A DNA stretch of 64,000 nt from Pyrus communis (taxonomy: Eukaryota; Streptophyta; Magnoliopsida; Rosales; Rosaceae), in assembly GCF_963583255.1 (NCBI RefSeq), contig NC_084815.1, positions 20,896,307 to 20,960,306 of the forward strand. Direction: 5' to 3'. Position 1 is the first letter of the stretch, and each line of letters starts with the position of its first letter. The notes beneath the pieces were generated by a model. That model had not been told where the DNA came from, searched no databases, and worked only from the letters and a program-made list of their open reading frames with translations. A program made the position numbers and the translations under genes. Of the stretch, positions 44,612 through 57,162 are shown one piece after another.

Positions 44612-47099
44612 GATCTTTTTGAATTGTATTTTTGACATTTAAATGATCAGTGCATTTTTTAAGGATTATTAGTAAAGCACATGCAAGTTTTCTTGCCCGG
44701 ATAATTGACGCACTTGAGCTATATATGTATAATCCAGGTTGCATTTTGTAGTAAGATTTAAAAATTTAGGCAAGGCATTAAGATTTGAACAACAATTTGA
44801 GGTCGTGTTATGCTTAACTAAACAACGGACACACTATCGATATTTTCAGTGTTATATTCATAACATGCTGATACATTTCGTTACCTGTCGACCAAGTTTT
44901 GCACTGCTTTTGGAGAAATATCATATCTGTGAATTTTAACCTCATGGGCTTACTGTTATAGTTTTGCACTCCTTTTGGAGAAATGGTTTTCTCAGTCCAA
45001 TAACGTTTAACTAGTTGATCCACACCAAAATGGGCTAGACTAACTTGCAGCTGGATCTGTCAATGACGGCTTGGCTTCTTTTTGTTTCCCAATTCTCTTC
45101 TTTCTTTCACTTTGGCTGTTTTTTTTTTTTTTTTTTTTTTTTGGGAAACTAAAAGAGACGGGGGGATGCAACACGAGGACTTGGCTGATTTTAAGCATTA
45201 CTGAAAAAAGTTTAAAATGAAAAATCAAATCTACGTAACGATATTCATTAATTGACGTGGCATAACCACTTCAGTTGCCACATCAGAAAATTAAGGAAAA
45301 ATGTCAGTTTATTGTGTAAGAATAGCAATTATAGATTAATGTAAACAAAAAAAATGTATCATGAAATCTAGGATTCTTTCAGTTTAAGCTTTCGTTATCT
45401 TGTACTGATAGAAAACTATCTAAAATTTCCACCCTCTTTGAGATTAAGCTAAGAGACTACAATTTCTAACAACTGATCTCAGTTTAGCAGGGCTTTACAT
45501 ATTCGTGATCATTTGTCAACATTTTAGTTGATCGAGACAAGGGTATGAGTTAAATGGTGAATTAACTTATGAGTAACACATCCCTTGCTTAGGACAATGC
45601 AACGCTTCTCAGTTCTTAATCAACTCTCATGAGTGGCGGATTCAAGATGTTCTCCTCCCGTTAGCAAGATGAAGCATGTCACTTTTCTTAATTGCTCTTA
45701 GCTCTTTACCATATCTGATTTTTAAAGGCGTTTTGTCATACATCTTGCCCTCATGAAATCCATGCTCACATGAGCCCGCCCTATCTGTAAGCTAAGGCCA
45801 TGGAAAGTCTTGGTTTTGGGGATAATGGGGACCTAGTTTATTGGTCTTAGTCGTATTCCAATTAGGTCTCTTTCCACTAATGTCTGCCACATGGTTGGGT
45901 CCAAATGGCTACCTCATTGCATTGGACTGCAAATAAGCTTAACCTCTTTGGTCCCCTTCACTCCCTCAGACTGCATATCAGTGATAGCTACACACTCTAA
46001 TATTAGACTAATTATCCAAAAGACTTTGATTTTATGAATTTTTAAGACTTAAACACTATTGTTCAAAGGGCCAAACATGAGTTATAGTGGCAATACTGCA
46101 CAGGAAATTATCATTGGTTCATACTCTCAATGTTCTATATTTCTCGACAAATAGTCAGTCTCATATAATTTTTTCTCACAAAAAATGGGAAATATGTGAA
46201 GCCATGTTAATTGAGTCAAACGATGATCACTTTATTTTTCAATTTTTAATTTGTTAATCTTAAAAGATTATGAATTATGTATATGAGCCATCACATATTA
46301 ATGGAGAGATAAAAACCTGCACACTCGTTAAACAACAAAGGTCGTTTATGAGACAACGACGTTTAATAGGGGAAGATTAGCAACTGATGCATTGGAACAG
46401 GAACTTTCCAAAACCTGGAGCTGTATCATATAACTGAAAAACCTGCAGAGCTATATCATCATCTGATGCATCTTTCCATGTGAGAACTCATGTAGTCAAT
46501 TTCAACCTGCGAAGTAAGAAGGGGCTACTTTTGTAGCCTTCTGCAGTGTTTGCATGCGTTTGCTTTTTGAACGTGGCTTGCTTCAATTCGGCAACTTTGT
46601 CAAAGACGTGGTTGGTCGTAACTTGGAGCTAAATAGTGCCCCGAATAAAATACTATAATTTTAAAAGCAGATGGCTGAGATGGCTCCATCAAAAGAAGTT
46701 CCAGTTTTAGGGTTTGCATGTGCCTTCTCCTTCATTAGTCGCAGCCCTAATCGAGCCCTTTATGTTTAAATTCAAAACCCTGCCCTACCCAATTCTTTAT
46801 TTGTAGGGGAACGGTTTTGCTAGTTTTTTTTTATCCTACTTTGTTGGCATCTTGTTTTAACTTTGGGCATGCAATCTTCTTCTGGTCTATATGCCTTGGT
46901 GGGTGTGCAGCTTGTATCTCTTGGTCAAAAAATTCTGGGAGACTGTTTGTTCTTATAGAAAATCAAGTATTGAATTCTGTTTTTCTGCTCCTTTTATCTT
47001 TTGGGTGGAAATTGTACATCAGTTTGAACGAAAATTATAGTAAGACCTTGTGTATCACACGCAGCGAATGAATTGGAAACTAAATGAGCATGAAGAATT
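44612..47099. other. AT-rich intergenic region
   Basis: A poly-T run lies at 45119-45142. No gene or tRNA is seen. 46600-46760 is slightly GC-richer ('CAGCCCTAATCGAGCCC') but carries no splice-supported frame. Confidence 0.5.
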
Positions 47100-48087
47100 G
47101 ACGGATTCAATGTTCAAGAATTTTAATGTATATTGTCTTATTTGAAAATACTTAGGTTTGTTTCTTCAATTCTGTAGTTTTTTTTCTATATTTTTCATGA
47201 TTTACTTTTGTCTTTGTCTCGTATATACTATGATTTACATGTAGAAAACATAATACTAAAATTCAAATGGAGAGAAAAAGACAAAGGAAAAATGCATCAA
47301 ATATTGGAAAATAGATTGATAATTTAGTAGAATCAACACTTCATTGACGGATTCAATGTTCAAGAATTTTAATGTATATTGTCCTATTGGAAAATACTTA
47401 GGTTTGTTTCTTCAATTATGTAGGTTTTTTTTCTATATTTGTCATGATTTACTTTTGTCTTTGTCTCGTATATACTATGATTTACATGTAGAAAACATAA
47501 TACTAAAATTCAAATGGAGAGAAAAAAGACAAAGGAAAAATGCATCAAATATTGGAAAATAGATTGATAATTTAGTAGAATCAACACTTCATTGACGGAT
47601 TCAATGTTCAAGAATTTTAATGTATATTGTCCTATTTGAAAATACTTAGGTTTGTTTCTTCAATTATGTAGTTTTTTTTTCTATATTTGTCATGATTTAC
47701 TTTTGTCTTTGTCTCGTATATACTATGATTTACATGTAGAAAACATAATACTAAAATTCAAATGGAGAGAAAAAGACAAAGGAAAAATGCATCAAATATT
47801 GGAAAATAGATTGATAATTTAGTAGAATCAACACTTCATTGACGGATTCAATGTTCAAGAATTTTAATGTATATTGTCCTATTTGAAAATACTTAGGTTT
47901 GTTTCTTCAATTATGTAGTTTTTTTTCTTCTATATTTTCATGATTTACTTTTGTCTTTGTCTCGTATATACTATGATTTACATGTGCAAAACGTAATACT
48001 AAAATTCAAACAGAGAGAAAAAAGACAAAGGAAAAATGCATCAAATATTGGAAAATAGATTGATAATTTAGCAGAATCAACACTTCA
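47100..48087. repeat. Tandem array of four ~247-bp units
   Basis: The unit starts 'GACGGATTCAATGTTCAAG' at 47100, 47346, 47594 and 47841, giving periods of 246, 248 and 247 bp. Copies are nearly identical. Differences are mainly in a T-run ('TAGTTTTTTTTCTATATTT') and, in the fourth unit, a few substitutions ('TGTGCAAAACG', 'AAACAGAGAG'). The array ends at the phrase 'AATCAACACTTCA'. There is no spacer/direct-repeat structure of a CRISPR kind and no conserved reading frame; the 72-codon frame at 47344 is a by-product. It lies about 310 bp downstream of the pectate lyase stop codon. Confidence 0.9.
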
Positions 48088-48396
48088 ACACTTGTCTTAT
48101 CTTCTAGGTCATCAAGATTCTCTAACAGAAACCCTAATGCAGCCTCGGAGGAACAGGGCGAGGTTGTAATCATTTTGAAAATTGACTAAAAAAAAAAGTA
48201 AAAAGAAAAGGGACAAAGTATAAAATATTGGGTAAAAAAGAGAAAACTTGGAGGGAAAGAAAAAGGCATGAGATATTTTGTCTCTCATTTTTTTTCTTTG
48301 ACTTCCCTCCTAAATATGTCTAGTTGAAGTTGAATAGTTCTTGAATTAATCACTTTAGGAATGTCGTTTTCAGCAGGCCACAAGCTCGACATGCGA

Positions 48397-50190
48397 TCAG
48401 CAATGAGAGCCCTTTCGGCAGCTAAGTGTGCCGGCAGACGTGGTGATTGAACCCACTAAAGAAGATGGCCTTGCACCCAAGCTCGAAGCCCTGGCATAGC
48501 TTGAGGAAGCTCCAGCACCCGATGCGCTAAAAAACGCACCGTTTAACATCAAGTCTCCTTCCGACCTCCAATTCCAGTTCTTCCATTCACTTTCTGGTGC
48601 ATCCTCATGTTTGGTCACCTGCGTATAAAGTTTGTAACATATTAATTATAAGTTAAAACACAAATTATAAAATTAATTTGTAACATTTTTCTTATGTGAA
48701 TAAAAATAATTTGATGGGTTTTCACCTCTTTGCTGAATCTGATATCTGGTGCGACAAATCTGTTCCCTTGGCTATTGATTGTAGGGTTTGCACTCCCTCC
48801 AATAGCGTACATCTCCCAATGGGTATAGTCATTGTTCACCACATGGAAATATCCATGCCTACATCTGCAAATGTGAATAAAAAAGATTATGGGAATTGTG
48901 TGTTTTTTCAACCGTTCTTATTAACATTATCATTTGTCAGCAAGACTAAAATAATTAAACATCAAGTAAATTTTGAAAGCATGAAAACCATGGACCACCA
49001 ACCTATTTACTTTATACAAATTAAATAAAAAAATTGCCCAACTAATTAAAGTCTACTTTTTCTAATTACCTTGGCATTCTTTGAACCAACCCTTCTCCAA
49101 AGTGATTGAATGCAATGGTGACTTGCATGTTCTTGTCTTGTGTATACGAATCACTATGCCCCAAAAGCATCACCTTATCATGGTGCGTCATGTAATTGTT
49201 TGAAATTGTTATCGCAGTGGACCCATGAATCGCATCAATCAACCCATCGTTGCAGTTGGACAACGAGCAATGGTCCACCCACACGTGGCTCCCACCGAAG
49301 ATCGACACGCCGTCGCCGTCCGATATGGTTCTCCACCCGAAGTGCCCTGGGGAGTCCCTCACCATAGCGTTCCCACCCTGCTTGCAATCGTGTATGTTCA
49401 GTCCGTGGATAATAATGTTGGTCACGTACTGGATGGTGATGCATGGCCCGCCGGCAATGTGGACGGACGCTCCCCGGCCGTCGATTGTCTTGAAGGAGTT
49501 CATGATCAGCTCCTCCTTGAGCTGGATGGTCATGTCGCGCTGGAAAATGATCCATAACGGCTCGTCTTGGATGACGGCGTGTCGTAGGGTTCCTGGCTTG
49601 GGGTTCACGGGGTTGTCGTCGCCGGAATCTGTGACCACGTAAATCTTCCCGTCTCTTCCACCGATGGCGTTTTTCCCGAACCCTATGGCGCAATCTGCTA
49701 GACGCTGCCTGTTCTTCTCCCAGTTCGGATCGCACCGCCAGCAGTCGTCGATAGGGTTTCCAGTCCCACATGATAAGTAGCCCAAGTTCCTCCTAGACAC
49801 TGAGTCGCTAATGTTCCTGCAACCATAAACATGAGACACATTTTAATGAGTAACTTACTCTTATCAAATTTGTCTTGACATAATATGAATTTTGAGCACA
49901 CATTCTGCAAATGATGTTCTCTTATCAAACTTACATTGTCAGACTGTGAATCTAGAACATACATTGTGAAAAGAGTGGGGCAGATTCACAGTTTGTCGAG
50001 CTAACATTTTTCAAAAGACTTACTTCTAGAACCGCACAAAATAATTACTAGTGGAGCCTTACCTTTGTACCTCTTGTACTACCAATTCAGGGTCTTGAAG
50101 ATGAAGTGGCCGGGAGGAAATGAGGGTTGGGGAGAGGAGAGAGAAGAGGAGGAGAGAGAGAAGTGAGGGGCCTAAGGAGGGCCTTGCCAT
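48397..50190 (-). CDS. Secreted pectate lyase (PL1 family)
   Basis: The enzyme cleaves de-esterified homogalacturonan in the cell wall by Ca2+-dependent beta-elimination; it acts in wall loosening, pollen and fruit softening. Four minus-strand exons: 50063-50190, 49070-49816, 48726-48864 and 48397-48618, giving 411 aa. A signal peptide (about 1-25, '[17 protein letters not shown]') is followed by '[13 protein letters not shown]', a plant PL1 hallmark. The parallel beta-helix carries Ca2+/catalytic motifs '[16 protein letters not shown]' (Asp224, Asp233, Asp237), '[10 protein letters not shown]' and '[18 protein letters not shown]' (Arg289). After intron 3, '[20 protein letters not shown]' follows. 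The C-terminus ends 'CRKGSHC'. The frame is intact and all known active-site residues are present. A TATA-like TATATATA at 50303-50310 and GA-rich leader lie just upstream. Confidence 0.94.
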
Positions 50191-50837
50191 TTTTTGGTCT
50201 TTTTTTGAATGTGCAAGGCACTGAGACAAGCACAGGGAGAGAAGGTGAGGGAGAGAGAGAGGAAGTGTGTTTGTGAATGGAAAGAGGTGAGGAAGGGGGG
50301 AGTATATATAAAGAGAGAGGGGATAATTAGCATGATTAAACTAAACATGTGGGACCAAACTGCTACGTGATTTCAGGTTTTTACGGGTATCTAATTGGGT
50401 AGTTTTTGCCGTTAAGCAAGGCTTGAATAATGGGATAAAGATCATCAAGAATAATGTCAGAGACACTAAATTTGTAGATAACATTTTATAAATTAAATGA
50501 TATGAAAGTTGATGGTTGGATTATTACTTAAATGTTGATTATTGTGCTTATTTTTAGTGATGATACATCATTTACTCTACAAATTTAGTTTACCTAACAG
50601 AAACTAAAGTCATCTTACTCTTTTGTTTTCTACTCACCTGTTGCCTACGAATAACACTTGCACATTGCACGTGCTGATGCTCAATGGTGAAGTGGGCATG
50701 ATGGTTGTCACCCTTTTCTTTTCGTCTGAGTTTTGTTTGCGTCAGTCGTCCACTTGCGTGCAAAAGTAATAGGATTTTCATACTCATCAACGGTTTAGAG
50801 TGATTCTCATAAACATTAATAGTTTTTGTACTATTGT
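50191..50837. other. Upstream region of the pectate lyase gene
   Basis: GA-rich leader to about 50330 with a TATA-like stretch at 50303-50311 on the minus strand. 50452-50600 resembles the 'CTAGGGAGA' MITE family ('GTTGATGGTTGGATTATTAC', 'GATACATCATTTACTCTAC'). No further gene. Confidence 0.5.
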
Positions 50838-51178
50838 TGGCATAGACGGAGCTATGAAGGGACAACAGTGGTTTCTCAGGCCCATCATAACATTTTTTTT
50901 TTCATGAAAAAAAGTTCAGTGTCATGCTTATGATTTTTAAGGTTTTTTCATAGGTTCAGGGCCCCAATCCGACGTTTTTTGTTTAATTTCTTTCATCGGG
51001 TTTGATTTGACATTAGTGGATCGTATAGAGTTCAAGCATTCATTGCTTGTGAGCTTTGAGGGGGCGAAAGAAAGAAATGAAGAAAGATAGACTTGAGGGT
51101 TTAGGTTTAATGAAGAGGATGATGAGGACGATATCATAGCAAACCCAAACAACGGTGGTCGGTTGCTCACCACATTGG
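50838..51178 (+). repeat. Dispersed repeat, copy A (~340 bp)
   Basis: It shares a long ordered series of phrases with 53760-54091: 'GGAGC-ATGAAGGGA', 'TGCTTATGATTTTTAAGGTT', 'GGTTTGATTTGAC-TTAGTGG', 'TTGCTTGTGAGCTTTGAGG', 'TTTAGGTTTAA'. Both copies are in the same orientation. The family is unknown to me. The start 'GACGGAGC' and, in copy B, an end 'ACTCCGTCGCTG' hint at short inverted termini. Confidence 0.6.
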
Positions 51179-53315
51179 TTATTGGACTCATACATTAATA
51201 CATTTTTATCGTTGATCTGATATGAGTTCCATATCTCAATCAATTTCAGATACCCTAACGACCTAAAATCACCGCCCACACACAATTGAAGGACTGACCA
51301 TAGAACTCCTCCATATAAGATAGATCATTACATATTCTCTTTGGATCTAAGTTTGCAAATCTTTGAGATAATTTTGGTAAAAGCATAGTGCTTTTCTCAT
51401 AAGACTATGAACTCCACCACAACCATATGCGTTTAAAACACCCGCTTTTGGTTAATGTTGGTTGACGTCCTTATTAATTTCTCCTCTGCATGCTGTGTTT
51501 ATTTTCCATAACATCAAATTAAGCTGGTAGAGTAGGTTTTACTCTTTAAGACGATACAAAATTTAAGTAAGACCTTGATGCATTTCATTTTCTTTCGAAT
51601 AATGCATTGTCGCATTTTCACGTTGCCATTGACAGTGACAAAAGACATAGACACCAAATGTGGTGGAGAAATATGTGAAAAATGGAGAATATATCATTTT
51701 TACTTTGCTTAGTTAGTCCCTAAAATTGACTTATTTGCAATGGTTATGAACAAACTACTTTAATTTTTATTTTTATGAATATAATAATTTTGGCATAAAA
51801 AAAATGAAATGCTATGAGTTTCGAGCTAGCAGACATGATGAACAAAAAAAAAAGATTATTTGAAGTACACCAATGACTAATTAGTACTCTAGCTAGGCGT
51901 GACAAATTCAAAGATTTCGTAACAATTTATATATATATAGTTGATAAGTTTTTTGACTTTTGCTTATTTTCTACTCTTACATGGTAATAACAGGAAGATA
52001 TGGCTCACTTGGAGTGCTTTTAAAATGATTGAAAAATGCTTTTAGAAAAATGTTTCTGCTCCAAAAGCACTTAAAGTCCTTCCTGAGCATCAGTTATGTG
52101 CTTCTTGTAGAAAACACTTCAAATGGTTTTTTAGGATTTACTTGCATTTTTATTAAAGATTGGTTTCAAAAATATTTTCACCAAAAACACTTTCAGCCAT
52201 TTTAAAATCACTTACAAACGAGTCCTCATTCGCATTAGTGAGTCTCATTTGAATATTATTTTCATAAAAGATATGAAATTTAGTAATGTCATCATTTTTT
52301 TAACAATAAGATATTATAAACCGCTTAAATATAAGCAAAGAAAGATTATTGAATTGCTCTCGCCAACCAACCTGACTCATATCAAGAGAATAGATTCTTG
52401 AGCATACGCTCATGCGAGCCTAAAATGAGCTCTAATAATCACAAAAACGGCTACGTTTCTTCAAAGACACGGCATATTATCCAACGAACATGATCAAAAA
52501 AAATGTAATGCAAACTGTTTTTATCGCATCAGGTTTTTCAGTTTATTTTTAAATTTGGTAAGTGGATAATGCACATAAAATTGTGACACAATTGTGATGC
52601 ATTTCGCGTGCTTCAAGAACAAGCAACGCCAGAAATTCTTGAGAGCCATATGAAATCTGTTATTTCTGAATTTAATTCAAGCAGGCAATTAATTAGACCT
52701 AAAATCCTCGTGACAGAAGCACATGCATTTGCCCAAAAATTCAAACCCCCAAAAGCCCAAGTAGGCCCAATATGCTATCCTCCCCTCAAATTTTCTCAAT
52801 TAAAATTTCTTAGCCGCAAACTTCGCGGAATTGTTCAAAAAAGTGGCCCATCGTGCTGACATGGCACACTTGGAGCCTCCTCAGAAGCCACGTGTTCGAA
52901 AGACCTATCGTGTTGGTCTAGAAATTTTTTCATCTGCCCGGAATATGAATTGAAGTATGAACACATATATTATATGTAATTATACAAATATAAATTTTTT
53001 TTTTTTTTTATGCGTTTCTTCATTTATATAATGATATGTTGAGTATATATTCGTATTTCGGACACACTTTTAATTTGATGACTCGGGCTTCCACGCAACG
53101 ATTTTATTCCCAACCAACGACATTATTGTCGTCTCCACGAATTGTGGCCGTTGATTGTGGATGGCAAAGCAAGTGGTCGCCGTTCAATTTTTTGAAGGAT
53201 GGGGCTGGATCGACTTTCTGAAGGAAACAGGGGTTGTGGACAAAAGCAAACGACGTGAAAGGTCTTTGTTAGCTGCTGGGTGGGGACTAGGGGAACGTAC
53301 ATAAGTAATTTTTTC
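51179..53315. other. Intergenic region with MITE at ~52000-52225
   Basis: The only recognisable item is a MITE at about 52000-52225. It starts 'GGCTCACTTGGAGTG' and ends 'CACTTACAAACGAGTCC', related to the element at 24287. A poly-T run lies at about 52996-53009. No gene is seen. Confidence 0.5.
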
Positions 53316-53465
53316 TTTTTTAACAAATGATATTATCTATATTAAAAAAAAATGCTTAATCTCACAATGAATTTGTAATAGTGCAGTTCAAATTCGTATT
53401 TGACAGAAATCGAACCTAAGACTTCTCATTTACAAGTAAAGATGAATATCATTAAACAGTAATAC
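53316..53465 (-). mobile_element. SINE-like element, copy 3
   Basis: Read on the minus strand, it has 'TTTACTTGTAAATGAGAAG', a box-B-like 'AGGTTCGATTTC', and the 3' block ending 'ATAGATAATATCATTTGTTA' plus an A-run. The block order matches the copies at 32615 and 38950. A further 3' fragment of the family is at about 59745-59780 (minus). Confidence 0.55.
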
Positions 53466-53583
53466 TAAATGATAGCATGCATAAGTATTTTACATACTTA
53501 CATGTAACGGTTTCATCTTTACGTAATATTACATTCATTAATACAAAATTATGTGCATATTTCTCCACACGACAATATATTAT

Positions 53584-53726
53584 GAGAAGAGAAATGTTAA
53601 GAAAAGTTTATCAAAAGTTTAACGTTAATTTTCATGTCAACATTATTAAATATTGTGCCAAAAATATGAGTAAGCAGAGAGTTCATAAAGAGTTTCACTT
53701 TTGAGAAAATCTCCTTAGCATTTCTC
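53584..53726. mobile_element. Mutator-type MITE, copy 1
   Basis: The element runs from 'GAGAAGAGAAATGTTAAG' to 'CTTAGCATTTCTC'. The flanking 9-mers are ATATATTAT and ATGTATTAT, a 9-bp duplication with one mismatch. It is the same family as 55798-55956. Confidence 0.65.
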
Positions 53727-53759
53727 ATGTATTATTGGAACCGAATTATTACGATTGTA

Positions 53760-54181
53760 CTCATAAGCGGAGCCATGAAGGGATCACCATGGTTCCAAGC
53801 CCATCCTCACATTTTTTTTCACGCATGAAAATGTAGTATATTGCTTATGATTTTTAAGGTTTTTCCTGTAGGCTTAAGGCCTAAATCTGGCGTTTTTAGT
53901 TTAATTTTTTTCATTAGGTTTGATTTGACGTTAGTGGCTCTTATAGAGTTTACGCAATTTGTTGCTTGTGAGCTTTGAGGAGGAGGGAGAGAGGAAGAAA
54001 GTCAGAGAAGCTTGAAGTTTAGGTTTAAGGAAGACAATGAAGAGGACGAAACCACAGTAGACTCAAACGACAATGGCTGGTTACTCATCACACGTCAAAG
54101 TAATTTCTATAAGATTAGAAGAGTGTTTCAGTTTAAGAATTTGGGGCCCCTTTTTTAGTCTAAAATCCTAACTCCGTCGCT
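53760..54181 (+). repeat. Dispersed repeat, copy B
   Basis: This is the counterpart of 50838-51178 in the same orientation, extending further right to 'CTAACTCCGTCGCTG', which may be the true right terminus (approximate inverse of the left end 'AGCGGAGC'). It ends about 35 bp before the GA microsatellite. Confidence 0.6.
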
Positions 54182-54212
54182 GATTATACTGAACATGTTT
54201 CATATAAATTGT

Positions 54213-55788
<1,576 letters not shown>

Positions 55789-55797
55789 CTCATTTTT

Positions 55798-55956
55798 GAG
55801 AAATGCTAAGGAGTCCCGCGAAAAGTGTGACTCTCCATGTATTCTCTTACATCTCACACTTTAATATCAATTCTCGTGTCAACATTATAAAATATTATGC
55901 TAAAAACATGAAGTGACAAAGAATCCCATTTTAAAAGAATCTCTTTAGCATTTCTC
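55798..55956. mobile_element. Mutator-type MITE, copy 2, with exact 9-bp target duplication
   Basis: A 159-bp element starts GAGAAATGCTAAGGAGTC and ends CTCTTTAGCATTTCTC. It is flanked by the identical 9-mer CTCATTTTT (55789-55797, 55957-55965). A 9-bp duplication and GAGA-type termini point to the Mutator superfamily. It has no coding capacity. Confidence 0.8.
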
Positions 55957-56536
55957 CTCATTTTTTGGGTGTTTCTTCTTCTGCATCTACTTTGATCCAT
56001 TGTTTCTTTCTTTGCCCCTTCCCAAATCGGATATGTTTGGGTCTTTTGAACATCAACAAAAGCAAAAATTATGCAAGCAAAAGGTAAACTAGTTAATCCA
56101 CCAAACTACCCCATTACATATTGGGCTGGCAATTGGATAAGGGCTTCTTGCAGGCCTATGTGTAGACTATCATTATCTATATTTCTCCATGTATCAAATA
56201 TTCAAAATACCCCTTTTCAGAACCAAAATCTAATGAATCAGGTCTTGAATTTTATAAAAGTGAATAGTATCCTAAGATCTTGATTGGTGTCTGGAATTAA
56301 ATCGGAACAGATAACCCTCAAAATTCAAAGATATTGAAGGTAGATGAGAATAAATTTCGACTTGAGGGGATCAGAAGGGTATTAGGCATGAAGGAAACTT
56401 TTCACTTCTAATCCTAGCATATTCGGGAGGATTGGAATGGATTTCGTTTTGAGTAATTCATCTTTTAACCTCCAATTGGCCATAATTTTTTTCATTTCTT
56501 CATCAACATACCTTGAAAATATCAACTCCTACATTT

Positions 56537-56572
56537 CAATCCAATCCAATCCAATCCAATCCAATCCAATCC
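56537..56572. repeat. (AATCC)n pentanucleotide microsatellite
   Basis: Roughly seven perfect AATCC units in a row, in intergenic DNA. Confidence 0.9.
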
Positions 56573-56813
56573 TCTATACGAAGTAAGGCCTAAACTAAGA
56601 AACTACGTATTCTTATAGCTGTAATCGCAATACACATCTCTTCTCCAAATCATGTACTTTTCAAGAACTACGAACATAAATATCAATGAAATTCGCTTCA
56701 ATTTCAAACGCAACTAAACTGAGTCAAATAAGATAAGCAAGATAACATGAGTAATTGAATACTCAAACCGTGAATTACCTAGGACCTAAGGAAATAAGGA
56801 TAACTACTACTAA

Positions 56814-57159
56814 GGCTTGGTTTGGTACTGAGGTGATTCTGAAAAAAGCTGGTATCAAAAAAAGCTGGGAGCTGTTTTTGTGTTTGGTAAACATTCAGCT
56901 TTAGCTTTTTTTCACAGTTTTGGGTGAAAAAAAGCCAAAAACAAGAAACTGCAAAACCTAGCTTTGAAAAACCGACTTTTTTTCACATCTGTTTTACATA
57001 AAAGTTTACCAAACACTATAATACTACTTTTTTTTTTTTTCAAAAGCACTTTTAGAAAAAAGTTTACTAAACACTCTACAGCTTTATTTCACAGCTGCTT
57101 ATTCTCACAGCACAACAGAAGCAACTTTTTTTCAAAGCACATCAATACCAAACCAGCCC
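56814..57159. mobile_element. MITE with TAA target site ('GGCTTGGTTTGGTA' ends)
   Basis: The left end is GGCTTGGTTTGGTA and the right end, inverted, is GGGCTGGTTTGGTA. TAA flanks both sides (56811-56813, 57160-57162). The interior contains paired 'GTTTGGTAAACATTCAGC' and 'AAAGTTTACCAAACACT' phrases and poly-T runs. The TAA site suggests PIF/Harbinger (Tourist). Confidence 0.65.
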
Positions 57160-57162
57160 TAA

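Noticed and set aside
47344..47562. 72-codon frame in the tandem array
   Set aside because: Open in one unit only; other units break it, and composition is that of non-coding AT-rich DNA.
47100..48087. CRISPR-like array
   Set aside because: The whole unit repeats, without short repeats alternating with unique spacers, and the genome is plant nuclear.
49235..49771. 178-codon frame overlapping the pectate lyase exon on the same strand
   Set aside because: Out-of-frame shadow of the GC-richer lyase exon; arginine-rich translation without motifs.
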